From Rugalucina vietnamica (Eukaryota > Mollusca > Bivalvia > Lucinida > Lucinidae), in the NCBI GenBank assembly GCA_964017185.1, contig OZ024870.1, positions 32,325,621 to 32,389,620 on the forward strand: a stretch of DNA of 64,000 nucleotides, read 5' to 3'. Position 1 is the stretch's first letter; each line of letters begins with the position of its first letter. This document shows positions 1-11,056 of this stretch, piece after piece. The position numbers were made by a program, and so were the translations under genes. Under the pieces are notes generated by a model. That model was not told the DNA's origin. It searched no databases and saw nothing but the letters and a program-made list of their open reading frames with translations.

Positions 1-319
1 AATTACTCATTTACCGAAAGCGGTGCATGGTGATGACACTGTGCCATAACACATTATGCATGCTTTATTTAATCAAGGTGAAGAATTCAAAGATATTTAA
101 AATCTATTTTTTAATATCTTTCTCAAAGCATTTTGACACGAAACAAAAACATTTAACCTATAGAGCATTATACATGTATCGTAGTAGAGAAGACTCCTAC
201 ATTTATCAACCTAAATATGTGTTATTACGGATTCGTGAAATGCGCATTCTTTCTTTCTTTCTTATATGCGATATATGAAATCCTTGATGACAAAGTAATA
301 ATTTGAGATAATTCTCAAT

Positions 320-445
320 GAAAATGGCAAGTTTCCGCGTCTTTGTTTTCGCTTAAATACGAAATTTTAAACTTCTAGCCTGCTTCTGTGACTGTACAGG
401 CCGGTTTGTGCCTGACCTGGTCGGAAACCAAACTTGTTTTCTCAT
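320..445 (+). repeat. Dispersed repeat family C, fragment 1
   Basis: The stretch with TTCTAGCC, then ACTGTACAGGCCGG and GACCTGGTCGGAAA recurs, diverged, at 37600-37660, 38620-38830, 58140-58240 and (reverse orientation) 63860-63990. No coding capacity is seen. The element class is unknown. Confidence 0.6.
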
Positions 446-1130
446 GCGAAGGCCCATTTGGTATTTTATTCTTGTACATGCGATTGTTTCTTGACCTGCC
501 ATAGAAAATAAACCGTTTGTATTTATTGAGGCATGTCAGGTTTACACCGTATGGTGCTTTTAAATTAACGAAACAAAAATGTAGTTTAATTAAACATGAA
601 ATTTCGTTTTAAGAATCTAGATCTCTATATGCAGACTTGGCTAAGAGTAGCCTGCCTAATATGCAGAATCAGTTTTGTCTGTCAAAACAGCTTTCCTATG
701 ACGCTGCCAAATTATCATGTGAGAATGTTTTTATAAGAAGCGTGCCTTTAATACCTTGCGGCGACAGCCTAAATACGCTGGATGTCAGGTGTTAACCCCT
801 GATCTAGTCATCCATGATGATCGTTTTAACTACCTTATAATCAGCAAAGCATGAAAACCTACTTTCTGGTCGGCATTTCTGACCATGTCAGACAAAGACC
901 AGATTGTTTATCATTAAAACTGTATCAAGGTTGAACTGCATACTTGGATAAGAAGAATAACCGGTGGAAAATGGTGTTTCAGCGCTGTGCAGGTCATCAC
1001 CGCCCGGTTATATCTTTCATGATATATAAACTGTGAATATCAAAGTTTTTTTTTACCCAGCGAAAATGTATAAATATCCTAAATACATTTATTTGGCGCG
1101 AATTACATTTAATTTCTATATAAAGAAAAA
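446..1130. other. Gene-free AT-rich stretch
   Basis: No open frame with recognisable protein features, no splice-linked exon and no strong repeat relation to the rest of the window was seen here. Confidence 0.4.
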
Positions 1131-1135
1131 CGTAT

Positions 1136-1415
1136 CATCAGGAAAACATGTCCGTGTAATATTTACCCCCTTATACCCCACTTTTATATAGCAAAACTGG
1201 GGTTTGCAGGGGTATGCCTATTTTTCTTATTTTTGCTCCAAAACATAGATTGTGGGTACTCGTTAGAAGAGCCTCGCCGAGGCGGTTCTAACGTGTACCC
1301 ACAATCTATGTTTTGAGCAAAAATAAGAAAAATATTGAGATTTTTCTACTGATTTTTTTTCATTTTTTACAACTTTAAAAATCTCTGTATATTGCATGGG
1401 CATGTTTTCGTAATG
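1136..1415 (+). mobile_element. Palindromic MITE, family A, copy 1
   Basis: Ends are short inverted repeats around GGAAAACATG at the left and CATGTTTTCG at the right. The centre is a near-perfect hairpin in which GATTGTGGGTAC and GTACCCACAATC flank a GCCTCGCCGAGGC loop. Further copies lie at 17782-18049 and 57691-57952, with fragments near 39645, 44585, 45055 and 46195. It encodes nothing, so a non-autonomous DNA element is the likely class. Confidence 0.7.
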
Positions 1416-2050
1416 TATTATTTTATATGTGTCTTTCACATTCGGATCCTGATAGCCTTCTAAATTTATTTTTAACAATATGATAACTACTGCGCAAATA
1501 TTTTCTAAAGGGGAACAACACGTTTATACTCCATATGAGGTTACAAACAACTAATGAAGTCTATTAAAATATACAGCTTCTTAAATCATCTTGAAAATGC
1601 AAAGGCGTGTCCGCGTCTGCAAGACGAATGATTTTGTTTACGTTGGTTCTCTGTTATATCCTAGTATATAATATCATCCGAAGTGACACGGGGGTAGCAG
1701 ATGAATACCCCCGGTCCCTGCGTCATGCATTTAGTCTTTTAAAATCAAGTTTTCACACAGAGAAAGCTGCAGAGAAAGCTGCTAAAGTAAAGCGATGAAA
1801 TCTTTAATCCCTAAAACAACTGTCCCCAGGCAACACTGACATTACCTGGACAGATTAGCCGAATGAAAATCGACTATCGCCGGCCAATATCGGATATTAT
1901 CGGAGAGTCTCCGTAAATTTACCTGAGCGCTAGTGAAATCGATTGCTCGCTTATGTGCCTATATTGAAATACGACTATAGTTCCGGTTGAAGTCTTTTTC
2001 CACTTTGAAATTCTCTGACCAAAGTCGATACACACTTTAGTCATGTCACA
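1416..2050. other. Gene-free stretch
   Basis: Only short open frames without recognisable features were found. The 63-codon frame at 1607-1798 has a hydrophobic N-terminus but no donor, acceptor or homologous partner elsewhere in the window. Confidence 0.4.
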
Positions 2051-2054
2051 ATGT

Positions 2055-2950
2055 ATGCGATGCCTCATCCTATCTCCTAGATAATATTTATATTAGATTT
2101 GGTACCAAGTTACAAAAATACAGACACATTGTTGAAATTCCGATGGGTACAAATTGCGCCCTTCGTAGCTGATTTATTTTTGAACTGCTATGAAAGAGTG
2201 TTCATGGATTCTCTTAAATCTGACAATCAAGCTGATGGTATCGATGCGTTTAATTCGACTTTCAGGTACCTCGATGACCTTTTAAACATTGATAATCCTT
2301 ATTTTGAACGCAAGGTCAATCAAACTTATCCACCTGAACTACAATTAAATAAAGCCAACACCACAGAAACCGAAGCCTGCTTTTTAGATTTACATCTTTC
2401 TGTTGCAAATTGATTTGTATCCTCTAAAATTTATTATAAGCGCGATGACTTTGAATTGATACAGTAATTTTTCCGTTTTCGAATGGTGGTGTTCCTAGCC
2501 GTGCTTTGTATGGTGTATACATTTCGCAACTTATTAGGTTTGATAGAGTCTGCAATCATTTTACAGACTTTAACACGCGAAATGTTTAATAGCCAAACTT
2601 CTCCAGCAGGGCTATCAGTATCATAAATTTCGAAAAACTTTGTTCGCAGACTATGAATTGAATCCCAAATTTAATGTTGGGTTTAAGACGCTTTTACGTG
2701 AGGGCCTTTCGGAACCAAAATTTTATGATGACTTGATTTACAAATTCAAGAAACTTATACATGTTATAGGAAGGAATGCTTTTCCTTTCAGTTTTTAAAA
2801 AATCATTATACGTTACAAACGTGTAGGATATAACAAATGTGATGCGATAGTCTGCATGCTTAGTTTTTAACCCAATCATGATTGATACATATGCTTCCTT
2901 CTTTAATTTACACGCCGGTGGGTCGAGCGTCAGACTCTATGGTGCCCCCG
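2055..2950 (+). pseudogene. Penelope-like reverse transcriptase remnant
   Basis: The open stretch at 2099-2413 contains APFVADLFLNCYER, then FNSTFRYLDDLLNIDNPYFE with the YLDD catalytic box, then ELQLNKANTTETEACFLDLH. These are conserved C-terminal blocks of a Penelope-like (PLE) retroelement reverse transcriptase. The preceding GTNCA block lies in another frame, so a frameshift falls near 2150. Later blocks continue with breaks: SKIYYKRDDFEL near 2430, GFKTLLREGLSEPKFYDD near 2680-2735, and a C-terminal block near 2800-2940. Several stops and frameshifts make it non-functional, and the N-terminal half of the protein is absent. Confidence 0.75.
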
Positions 2951-3190
2951 ACTTAAAAACAGGGCTGGACTATATAAAGGGGATTAGCATTCTTCAGTTG
3001 TCATTTTCTCACTAGACTTCAGACCATTCACATCAAATTTCAGCCAATAGATGATATATAGTCCTAAATACAGTAATGTGATTGGCTTATTCCTGTCACC
3101 AAAAAATCAATAATTGATGACCTGTGTTTTACCTGTATTTTGACCCCCGGCACAGAAACCCTGTCTTTAAAGCTATTCCTTCTACTTTGT

Positions 3191-4720
3191 TGTGGCCGGA
3201 GTTTCTTGTCTGTTGCTTGCCCTTTGGGGTTCAACTGGTGTTTTTCATTCGCAATGTTGTTTGGCGCCCAGGGAACTCCATCGCCGGGCAGCTTATTGCA
3301 TCAGTGAGTCCTCACTTTTTATTCATCATGGTGGTTTTCACAATTTCTTTGTGTGTCCTCGATGATTCATTGACTTGTTAGAGATTCATCACGAGGACCT
3401 AACAACTAAATAAATGCTGTGAACCACCGCAGAAGCAGAGGGTAAGGTTAGGTACCTGTAAAACTGATGAAAGTACCCTAGTAAGTTTATATTACTGATA
3501 ATTCTAAGGCTATACTTCTGTTGGGGGTTCCAATTATTTAATGTTTTGGTGTTGGATTTTTTTTGCTGTTTGCACATTATGTGCGTTTCCATATTTTAGT
3601 TAAGTTCGATAACTGAGTGGCCGCGTATTAGCAAATAGCTGCTCACTCGGCTTACGATATATATTCCTAGTACAAGTACCTACTAAGTATAGGAGAAAGT
3701 CCGAGTAAGTATCCATTCCTGAAAAATAATGGATCCGAGGCCCCGAAGGGGCCGAGGATTCATTATTTTTCAGGAATGGATACTTACGAGGACTTTCTCC
3801 GACAATACACCATATACTGGCGCCTTTGTTTCGTTATAACAAGCGCTTTTAATCTTTAGACAGCAAGCCGGTTGACCAGACCTTGCACAACATATTTCCC
3901 GCTTAATTTTCTTTTCTCGCGACATGATATGTTGGTCAAACTATCCCACGGACATAACGAGGAAACTAACTGTGAACGATGTTAACACTTTCTCGTGCAT
4001 CCATGTACAAATAGAGCATTCACAGTAGTTTCCCTTTTTACACGTCGTTAAACGTAGTGTCTATGTTCAATACCATTTAATTATGATTTTGTATAAATAC
4101 ATAATGTGTGTTAATCGATGAGACAGCGTACATGGATCTGTTAAGGGCTAATCTCCATGCGAGAAAGACAGAGGACCATTATAATGCCCGGCTGTTTTGG
4201 GGGGAAACAGCTGGTCATAAATAACTGCCAGGTTTTCCATTCACCTCACACTAACCCTAACCTTGTAACAATGAAACCAGGGAGCAAGAACCTTTTTCAT
4301 ACAGAAATATGCGATGATTCGTTGGATATAACGTTTTGGGGAATTTATGATACCAACTATTTCATCGCAAAGGATTTCAAATACTAGGAAGAAATTGCAT
4401 TTAATATTAGGTAGATTCTAAACCATTTGCTAGAAAAGCTTCCAATCAGCCTGCACAAAATTTAATGTCTTTGAACATAGCGAACACATTATTTTGGGGT
4501 GCAGCAAAGGGAAAATGAACACTTCATTGGTGACCATGACTTTTGTGCTCACACGAGCTCATGCGAAAAATAATGGACACTAAACTGTCCATTCCCGAAA
4601 AATAATGGACAGTTTTTATAAAAGGATGGCGTCATGGGTGTATTTTAAGTAACTGTCAATTTAGTTTTTGCCATCTCAGTATTTGGAGTAATTGCGCCGT
4701 TTCCTGAATCAGTGTCACAT
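3191..4720 (+). repeat. Dispersed repeat family D, copy 1, split by an insertion
   Basis: The body at about 3191-3680 matches copies at 13489-14027, 26584-27188 and 39785-40352, sharing GCGCCCAGGGA, CACGAGGACC and GAGTGGCC blocks. The family's 3' tail (TGTCAATTTAG, then GCGCC-TTTCCTGA) resumes only at about 4648-4720. About 960 bp therefore seem inserted between body and tail. A tail-only fragment lies at 9346-9400 inside gene 1 intron 5. No coding capacity is seen. Confidence 0.65.
3692..3800. repeat. 109-bp near-perfect hairpin
   Basis: Two arms of about 50 nt, each with AAGTATCCATTCCTGAAAAA, meet at a CCCCGAAGGGG centre. It lies at the left edge of the sequence splitting family D copy 1. 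A related GAAAAATAATGGACAG segment recurs at 4565-4616 near the right edge. It is probably one terminus of a palindromic element. Confidence 0.65.
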
Positions 4721-4883
4721 TGTTTAACTTTATTGTGTTGCATGAAAATGAATCGAGGAAATACATCTATCTTGGATGTTAACTTTTAGCGGGCTTAGTA
4801 AGTTACAAAAAGCTTATCTCATCACAAAAGGATAACGTTTGTATGCGACTCTCGTGAAAGGAAAATTAGGTCGCAAGTAAAGT

Positions 4884-5458
4884 ATGGCGTTGATTTCCAT
4901 CTTCGCATTGTTTATTGTGTTTCAGGAAGGCCAGGAATTATCTAGAGCTGGTAAGAATTATGCATTTCGATATTGTTGTGCATTGGTGACTATGTAGTTG
5001 TTCATCGATTTATATATAGGAACAGAAGCAGATAAGCCCTTTTGTCATTATGTTTTGTTCAACTTAGAGTGAATTACAACGCTGATGAGGCTTTACACTG
5101 TAATTTTTATCGTTACATTTTACACCTGCCTGTTTTTCAGCACCATTGTTTTCCAAGAGAGTCGCGGTAGGGAAAGTATATAACCCCTATGTTACGGAGG
5201 CTTCTGGAATCTGTGCCAGTAGGACACATGACAATGTTTTGTATACCCACAATGACTCAGGGGACTACGCACACAGAATCTATACTATAAATGCTACCAC
5301 AGGTTCGTGATGCTCTTGTTTGGTAGAACGTTGTTTGGAAGACTGTCAGAATTATAGTTGAATTTGATTGGTGAGCTTCTGTAGATATACGTGATCAAAC
5401 AAATGACTAATGTCCTAATTTGAAATAAGTGTTTGATGTAAGACGGGTATAACACTTG

Positions 5459-5489
<31 letters not shown>

Positions 5490-8400
5490 AAAAAAAAAAA
5501 AACACGGCAAATGATGAACTTTTACTACGTTTACATGTTTACCAGTTATACCAAAACATATGGGAGGAATATAAACGAATAACTTTAACAAAGCATTTTG
5601 AACAAATATACTGAGAGGAACTAGAAACTTAAGTTTTCAACATCACTTATTCCTAAGGTTTCTCTGAATTAATTTTCAATGCAACCAGTTGATATATTTT
5701 GTTTGTGACGGTCTGTGTGTACATTTTGCATTTTAAAACTTCCATTCCGTCAAATGCAATAGAGGAACGTCATTTTGGCTCTTTCACTCTAATTCGCATT
5801 CAAGACTATGATTAGAGCCGGTTTCGCTGATATAAGATAGTGAGCCTAAACGCCTGCGATCCAGGTTATAAAAAAAACCCCTCAAAATATTGATAATTTG
5901 ATATTTTATCCTGAAAGACGTGGAGTTTAGTTTTTAACGTCAAACACGAAAGTGCATTTTCAACGTTTTCTAACGCTGGAAAAAGGTTTTCATGATAAGG
6001 AATTAAAGTTCGTGTCTGTGCTTACTCCAAAGAGGCATTTATCTCATCGACGTTGAAATTCGAAATCTGTTTTCGGTGTTCTAACTGTAAATCTTTTTTA
6101 TTGAGAGCGTCACGTCAACGTCAGGAATGAAGGTCCAAATTTTGCAAAACGACATTTCATTAGTTCAACAAATGTTATATCCATTAATTAAATTATTATT
6201 ATGAATTCTTTTAAACTCACCATGAATTGCCTTTATTTAAAACATCAGCGACGTAACGCAACCTTGAGTGGATGTTTACGTTTATGAAAAACTGCTTAAA
6301 GTGCCAAAATCGGTACCATATCACCATTTTAAAAATTAAATCGAAGAATAATTCTGCAAAAACGTAAAAGAAGAAAAAATGGGCTGCGTTAATGACGCCA
6401 ATTTAAATAAAACGGAGGAATCTTTAGAGTGATTGTTCGATGCATGAGGTTATCTGTGGACAAGATTCGTTACAGTGCAATGGACTTAGACAAATTATAC
6501 AGATATACGGGTTCTTTACGGCATCATACGCCAAATCCTTACATTAGATGAATAAACTTGAACACTCTGATTTTGACCATTGCATCAAACAACTGAACGT
6601 AGACAGACCCCTAAGCAAATTTCTTAAATTTGGACGAACCAATCTTGTAGCAGAAATGCTACCCTAGGGAAATTGTATAGCAAGAAACAAAACGTTTTTT
6701 GTTAAACGCAGGAACTTCCTACAGACCAGACTTAAGTTTCTATTTCCTTTCAGTATAGATCTAAAGGGTGTTAAGAAAGTTCGTTCCGCAGTTTGCCACA
6801 TGGTTAGAAAGCATTTGATGGACAAAAACTGATTAAATTATGCATTCTCAATGAATTTGTTGTACTCTCATATACATTTGGCAGTTGAAACACTGTCTAA
6901 CGTCGAATTGCTTCATCGATGTATAATTTCTAAGGATACTATATTTCCCAAATTCGGAAATAATTTGATTTTCTGAAAAAGAAATGTAAAAAAAAATAAC
7001 ATTTGATTTTTCTTTAAAGCTTTATAGTAGAAGATATCACAATATGTAGTGCATTAAGGCTTTATTCATTAAAGTATAGAAAATATTTTCGCATTGGTCT
7101 TGGCATGGCAAAGATATTTTCTGGTATACCCCCATTTTTGTGTAAAAGTTCAAGGGTTAGAAAATGAGTGCCATTGTTTGATGGCCATTTTGTTCATGAT
7201 CAGGTATCTGACTTAAAGCATGTTTGCCTTTATCTTTTCATACACACCCAAATTAAAGTCTGGTTATGTCATTTTCTAGTTTTGAAGCATTAAAAGCAAG
7301 CTATCAGGAAAGCAAAGTTTGCGCGGAACGAACTTTCTTAACACCATTTATAGTGTAACGCTTGCAACGATAACATTTTATGAATTTTAAAGCAATGATA
7401 AGTGTAATCGAATTACTTGAAAGAATTTTAAATAACCTAGAAATAGGGTTTAACAGGTCAATATTTGGCAACAATCACGATCGACGGGGCCTCAGAGAAT
7501 GATTGGGAAGACATTGCCTGTGGGCCTTGTACCAATGGGTCTGGGAACTGTATTTATCTGGCTGATACAGGGGGCAACGCCGGCAAGAACGCAAACACAG
7601 TATACAGGATCCTTGAGCCAGCAATGATAAGAGATGAGCATGTTCCCTTGGACTCTTACTTAAAATTCAGGTGAGACAAAGTGAAACGAAATGTTACAAA
7701 TATAAACAATATAAATGTTAGAGCCTTCAAAGCAGTAAAATGCCCACATTACGTCGGCTGTGTGCTATAGTGTTCTATCTCCATTTTTCAAAACCTCGAG
7801 AAAATTGGGTTCAAAAGTTTGAGACCCTCAAAGAAGGTCAAAATGTTCATATTTAGAGTGAACATACATTATAAACATGTCTTTCTATCTAAATGAGCTT
7901 AATTTAAAAGAAAAAAAAAACAGTAAAAATGAAATTACTTTGGGGAAAAAATAGGAATTTTATGTTTTGACATAGAACGTTTTGCATAAAAATGTCCTTA
8001 TTTTTTCATGACCCGGAGATAGAATATTTTGATGATCCAGATTCCATAGCAAGCAATGCAGCGGTTTCTTTTGTTTATACATGTACGTGCATTAAAATAT
8101 AAAATCATTATCCCAAGTACGCCTTAAAGGCTGAATACTAATTATAAATCAGTTTATCTCATTATACCTTAAACGTCCTCATTGTATGTATCCTAGACAT
8201 CATATAATAAGTCCAATACCGAATGGAACCAATGACATAGAAGCATTTGACCATGTGACCCAAAATACCATGTGACTGAATTACTACAAATGCAGCCGTC
8301 TCATTTTCGTCGAAATGTAGATACAACAGTATAGCATTACATTTTTGGGGCATTTTGGACATAGAACATAAAAGAACTGTTAATAACATGAATTATAGGC

Positions 8401-9791
8401 AGAAATATCAACATCTGACTACACTAGGAGATAGAACATTTGATTCCGATTCCAACGGTATATCACAAAGTATAGCATTCAGCCGGCGATTAATGGAGAA
8501 TGGGTGTCGAGTAATGTACCAGTCTGTAGGAAAACTACTTTGGCAACGACGGCCAGATAATTATCATGCAAGTTCGAGAAATCTCAAATCGAGAAATTCT
8601 TAAGAATTCTATTTAAAAGTTAGAGTGGTGTAGACTAACTTTAAACCAATTTAGAATACACTTCTTAACATTTAATTTCTTACCATGGATATGCTTTGAA
8701 AGTACTATGATCATGGAATGCTAACCCAAGTTAATGTTATTATAAGCTCATTTGCAGCTGGGACCAACACGATTGTGAAACAGTAATGGTTGACCCCCGA
8801 GGACGAGTTTACATTATTTCTAAGGTAAACGTTTATTGTTGTCGTCAGAAAGATGATTTGTGATATAAGATATCAAAATTGACACCGTAAGTTCTTTTAC
8901 TCTTAGAGTATTTTTTTTTTCTGAAAGTCAACATGTACGTTTAGCCATCAAAAGCCTAGTATGAAATCCTTTTACTTTATATATACTATATACTTTAGTT
9001 ATAATCTAACAACTCCTTCGCAGATTCCACGCGTCTACTATTTGTGCTACAATGTTAACTGTCAAAACTAGACGCAAAATAACTTCTCATTCTTCAAGGT
9101 TTTTGGTGGAAGGGGTAAGTTAGTAATGTTGCCGGATTCTGCCTGGGGTAACTCAAACAGGACAACATTACATGGCGGTGTAATCGTGAACATTACCACT
9201 TTCTTCCCCAATCCCGTTGCTGGAGACATATCAGTGAATGGAGATGACGTTCTCATCAAAACGTATACCAATGTTTATTACTGGTACGCTGTTGCGAAAT
9301 ATTCTCGAATTATTATATATTTAGGTTATATTTGCGGTGGGCATTTCTTTCTGATGGCGCCTTTTCCTGATAATTGCCTACTTGTACCTTTTTCTTAAAT
9401 ACCATTGTATCGATTTCTTGTCCTTCTAGTTTTACGTTCAAGGCTGGAAATTGACTTCGCTTAAAGAATTTGATAGAATATATAAGTGTTTTCATTAGTT
9501 TCTGTGATGTTCATTTTTCCACGAAGCTGTCGTTGGTACATGCATACGAAGAAAGGAACGAGCAATTATTGTATGTATTTTGAATATATATTCAGGTCTA
9601 TACCTGACCATGACTACTACAAAGGCGTGACAAGAACTCCTACTGTACTACCATACATACAAGAGACTCTTGGCGAAAGTGTTTGTTGGAACAACCGTGG
9701 CACTGGTTACTTTACGCTTAGCGAAGGCATCAACGCAACATTATATTATTATCACAGAAACGGATACCCCAACCCTATTGTTGGAAAGTAG
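4884..9791 (+). CDS. Secreted beta-propeller-like protein, paralogue 1
   Basis: Six exons: 4884-4950, 5141-5302, 7457-7670, 8758-8824, 9099-9283 and 9596-9791. All introns are GT-AG with phases 1,1,2,0,2, and the joined frame is 296 residues. Residues 1-22 form a signal peptide with a hydrophobic core around LISIFALFIVF; no other membrane segment is seen. Motifs in order are EASGIC (42-47), THNDSGD (58-64), DWEDIACGPC (92-101), ADTGGN (112-117), WDQHDCET (from 149), GDIS (212-215), GESVCW (258-263) and FTLSEG (271-276). Cysteines 47, 98, 101, 108, 154 and 262 are kept in all four paralogues, so three disulfides are plausible. Possible N-glycosylation sites are NIT at 201 and NAT in the last exon. 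GG before DIS is AG here. The regular spacing of motifs suggests a beta-propeller like a bacterial secreted family. Substrate and role are unknown. Intron 2 is enlarged by two DNA elements. Confidence 0.9.
5461..5503. repeat. Poly(A) tract in gene 1 intron 2
   Basis: A run of A with a single C interruption. It is a simple repeat without a recognisable retroelement body upstream. Confidence 0.85.
5609..6755 (+). mobile_element. Tc1/mariner-like element with TACTGAGAGGAA termini
   Basis: The left end TACTGAGAGGAACTAGAAAC is mirrored at the right end (GTTTCTATTTCCTTTCAGTA, a few changes), and both ends abut a TA dinucleotide. A shorter relative with the same termini sits in gene 2 intron 5 (23080-24178). 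The 1147-bp length would suit a decayed mariner, but no transposase motif could be read, so it is non-autonomous. Confidence 0.65.
6767..7345. mobile_element. 579-bp element with GGTGTTAAGAAAG inverted termini
   Basis: GGTGTTAAGAAAGTTCGTTC at the left end is exactly inverted at the right end. It begins about 10 bp after the preceding mariner-like element. There is no convincing target duplication and no recognised coding region. It is inferred to be a non-autonomous DNA transposon. Confidence 0.7.
9346..9400 (+). repeat. Family D tail fragment in gene 1 intron 5
   Basis: TCTGATGGCGCCTTTTCCTG followed by ATTGCCTACTTGTACC matches the 3' ends of the longer family D copies at 14027, 27188 and 40352. 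Confidence 0.6.
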
Positions 9792-9985
9792 TATTAAGTG
9801 AATGACTACTATACTTGGAATTCCTTTGAATCTATGTGCCATAAAATTCAGAATTAGTATTTGTGTGGTGTGTGCGTTTCTTTTAATGTCAGAATTATAA
9901 ATATATAGCTACCATGTTTCTTTACATTTCTGAGTACAATAATTAATAATATTATGAAACGTATTATGGCATATACATTTTTATT

Positions 9986-10469
9986 ATATGGCAAGTGATG
10001 AAATATAGAGAAATATGTATTAAATATAACCAATATTTGAAAAAGTTATATTTTCACATGTGAAAATATAAAAAAGTTATATTTTCACATGTGAAAATAT
10101 AAGATTTGAGAATACGCAAATTACAATTCCACCGTTTCATTTCTAATTTATACATAACTAAATTTAATAATCTATGCTATTGTTGACGCAATGAACGTTC
10201 ACACACAATAGCGACGTAATGACGTGACGTAATGACGTCATTTAAGATTTTGACGTCATATGCTTTAGCGCGCAACGTTACAATGACTACATGCAATATA
10301 ATAAAAAGAAAATTCAAGTTTTTGTCGTGAATATGACTTTTATTTCATCTCGTGAAGTGAAAAATTATATATTTCATTCGTGCCTTCGGCACTCATGAAA
10401 TATAAAAAATTTTCACTTCACTCAATGAAATAAAACTCATATTCACTCCAAAAACTTGAATATCCTCTA
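9986..10469 (+). mobile_element. 484-bp CRE-rich non-autonomous element, copy 1
   Basis: The duplicated flank supplies the empty site. TTTATT occurs at 9980-9985 and 10470-10475, giving a 6-bp target duplication. The element starts ATATGGCAAGTGATGAAA and ends GAATATCCTCTA. Internally it has two ATTTTCACATGTGAAAAT palindromes, a hairpin around GTGCCTTCGGCAC and a cluster of TGACGTCA or TGACGTAA boxes near 10208-10258. A near-identical copy lies in reverse orientation at 35106-35590. No protein is encoded. Confidence 0.85.
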
Positions 10470-11056
10470 TTTATTTCTGTCCAGTTGATAAAAAAACGAT
10501 ATTTGTAATTATTGTATCACTGATTTATGGTCCACTCAGATTCATGAAACTGCTGCTGACCTTCGCAATAAAATGCACACAATCGTTCAAAATAAATGCA
10601 AGTAGTCAGAATTTTCCAGTGGCAAACGAATCAAAGTAGGATATACGTATTATTAGCCAACACTGTTCCAGATAATTTTTCTGTCTTGATCTCAAACGCA
10701 TTTTACGGTTGGATTGGTTTTCTATCACCCCGTTGATGACAAGACAATCCATCTTAAAATTCAGAATTAGTATTTGTGTGGTGTGTGCGTTTCTTTTAAT
10801 GTCAGAATTATAAATATATAGCTACCATGTTTCTTTACATTTCTGAGATATTATGAAACGTATTATGGCATATACATTTTTATTTCTGTCCAGTTGATAA
10901 AAAACGATATTTGTAATTATTGTATCACTGATTTATGGTCCACTCAGATTCATGAAACTGCTGCTGACCTTCGCAATAAAATGCACACAATCGTTCAAAA
11001 TAAATGCAAGTAGTCAGAATTTTCCAGTGGCAAACGAATCAAAGTAGGATATACGT

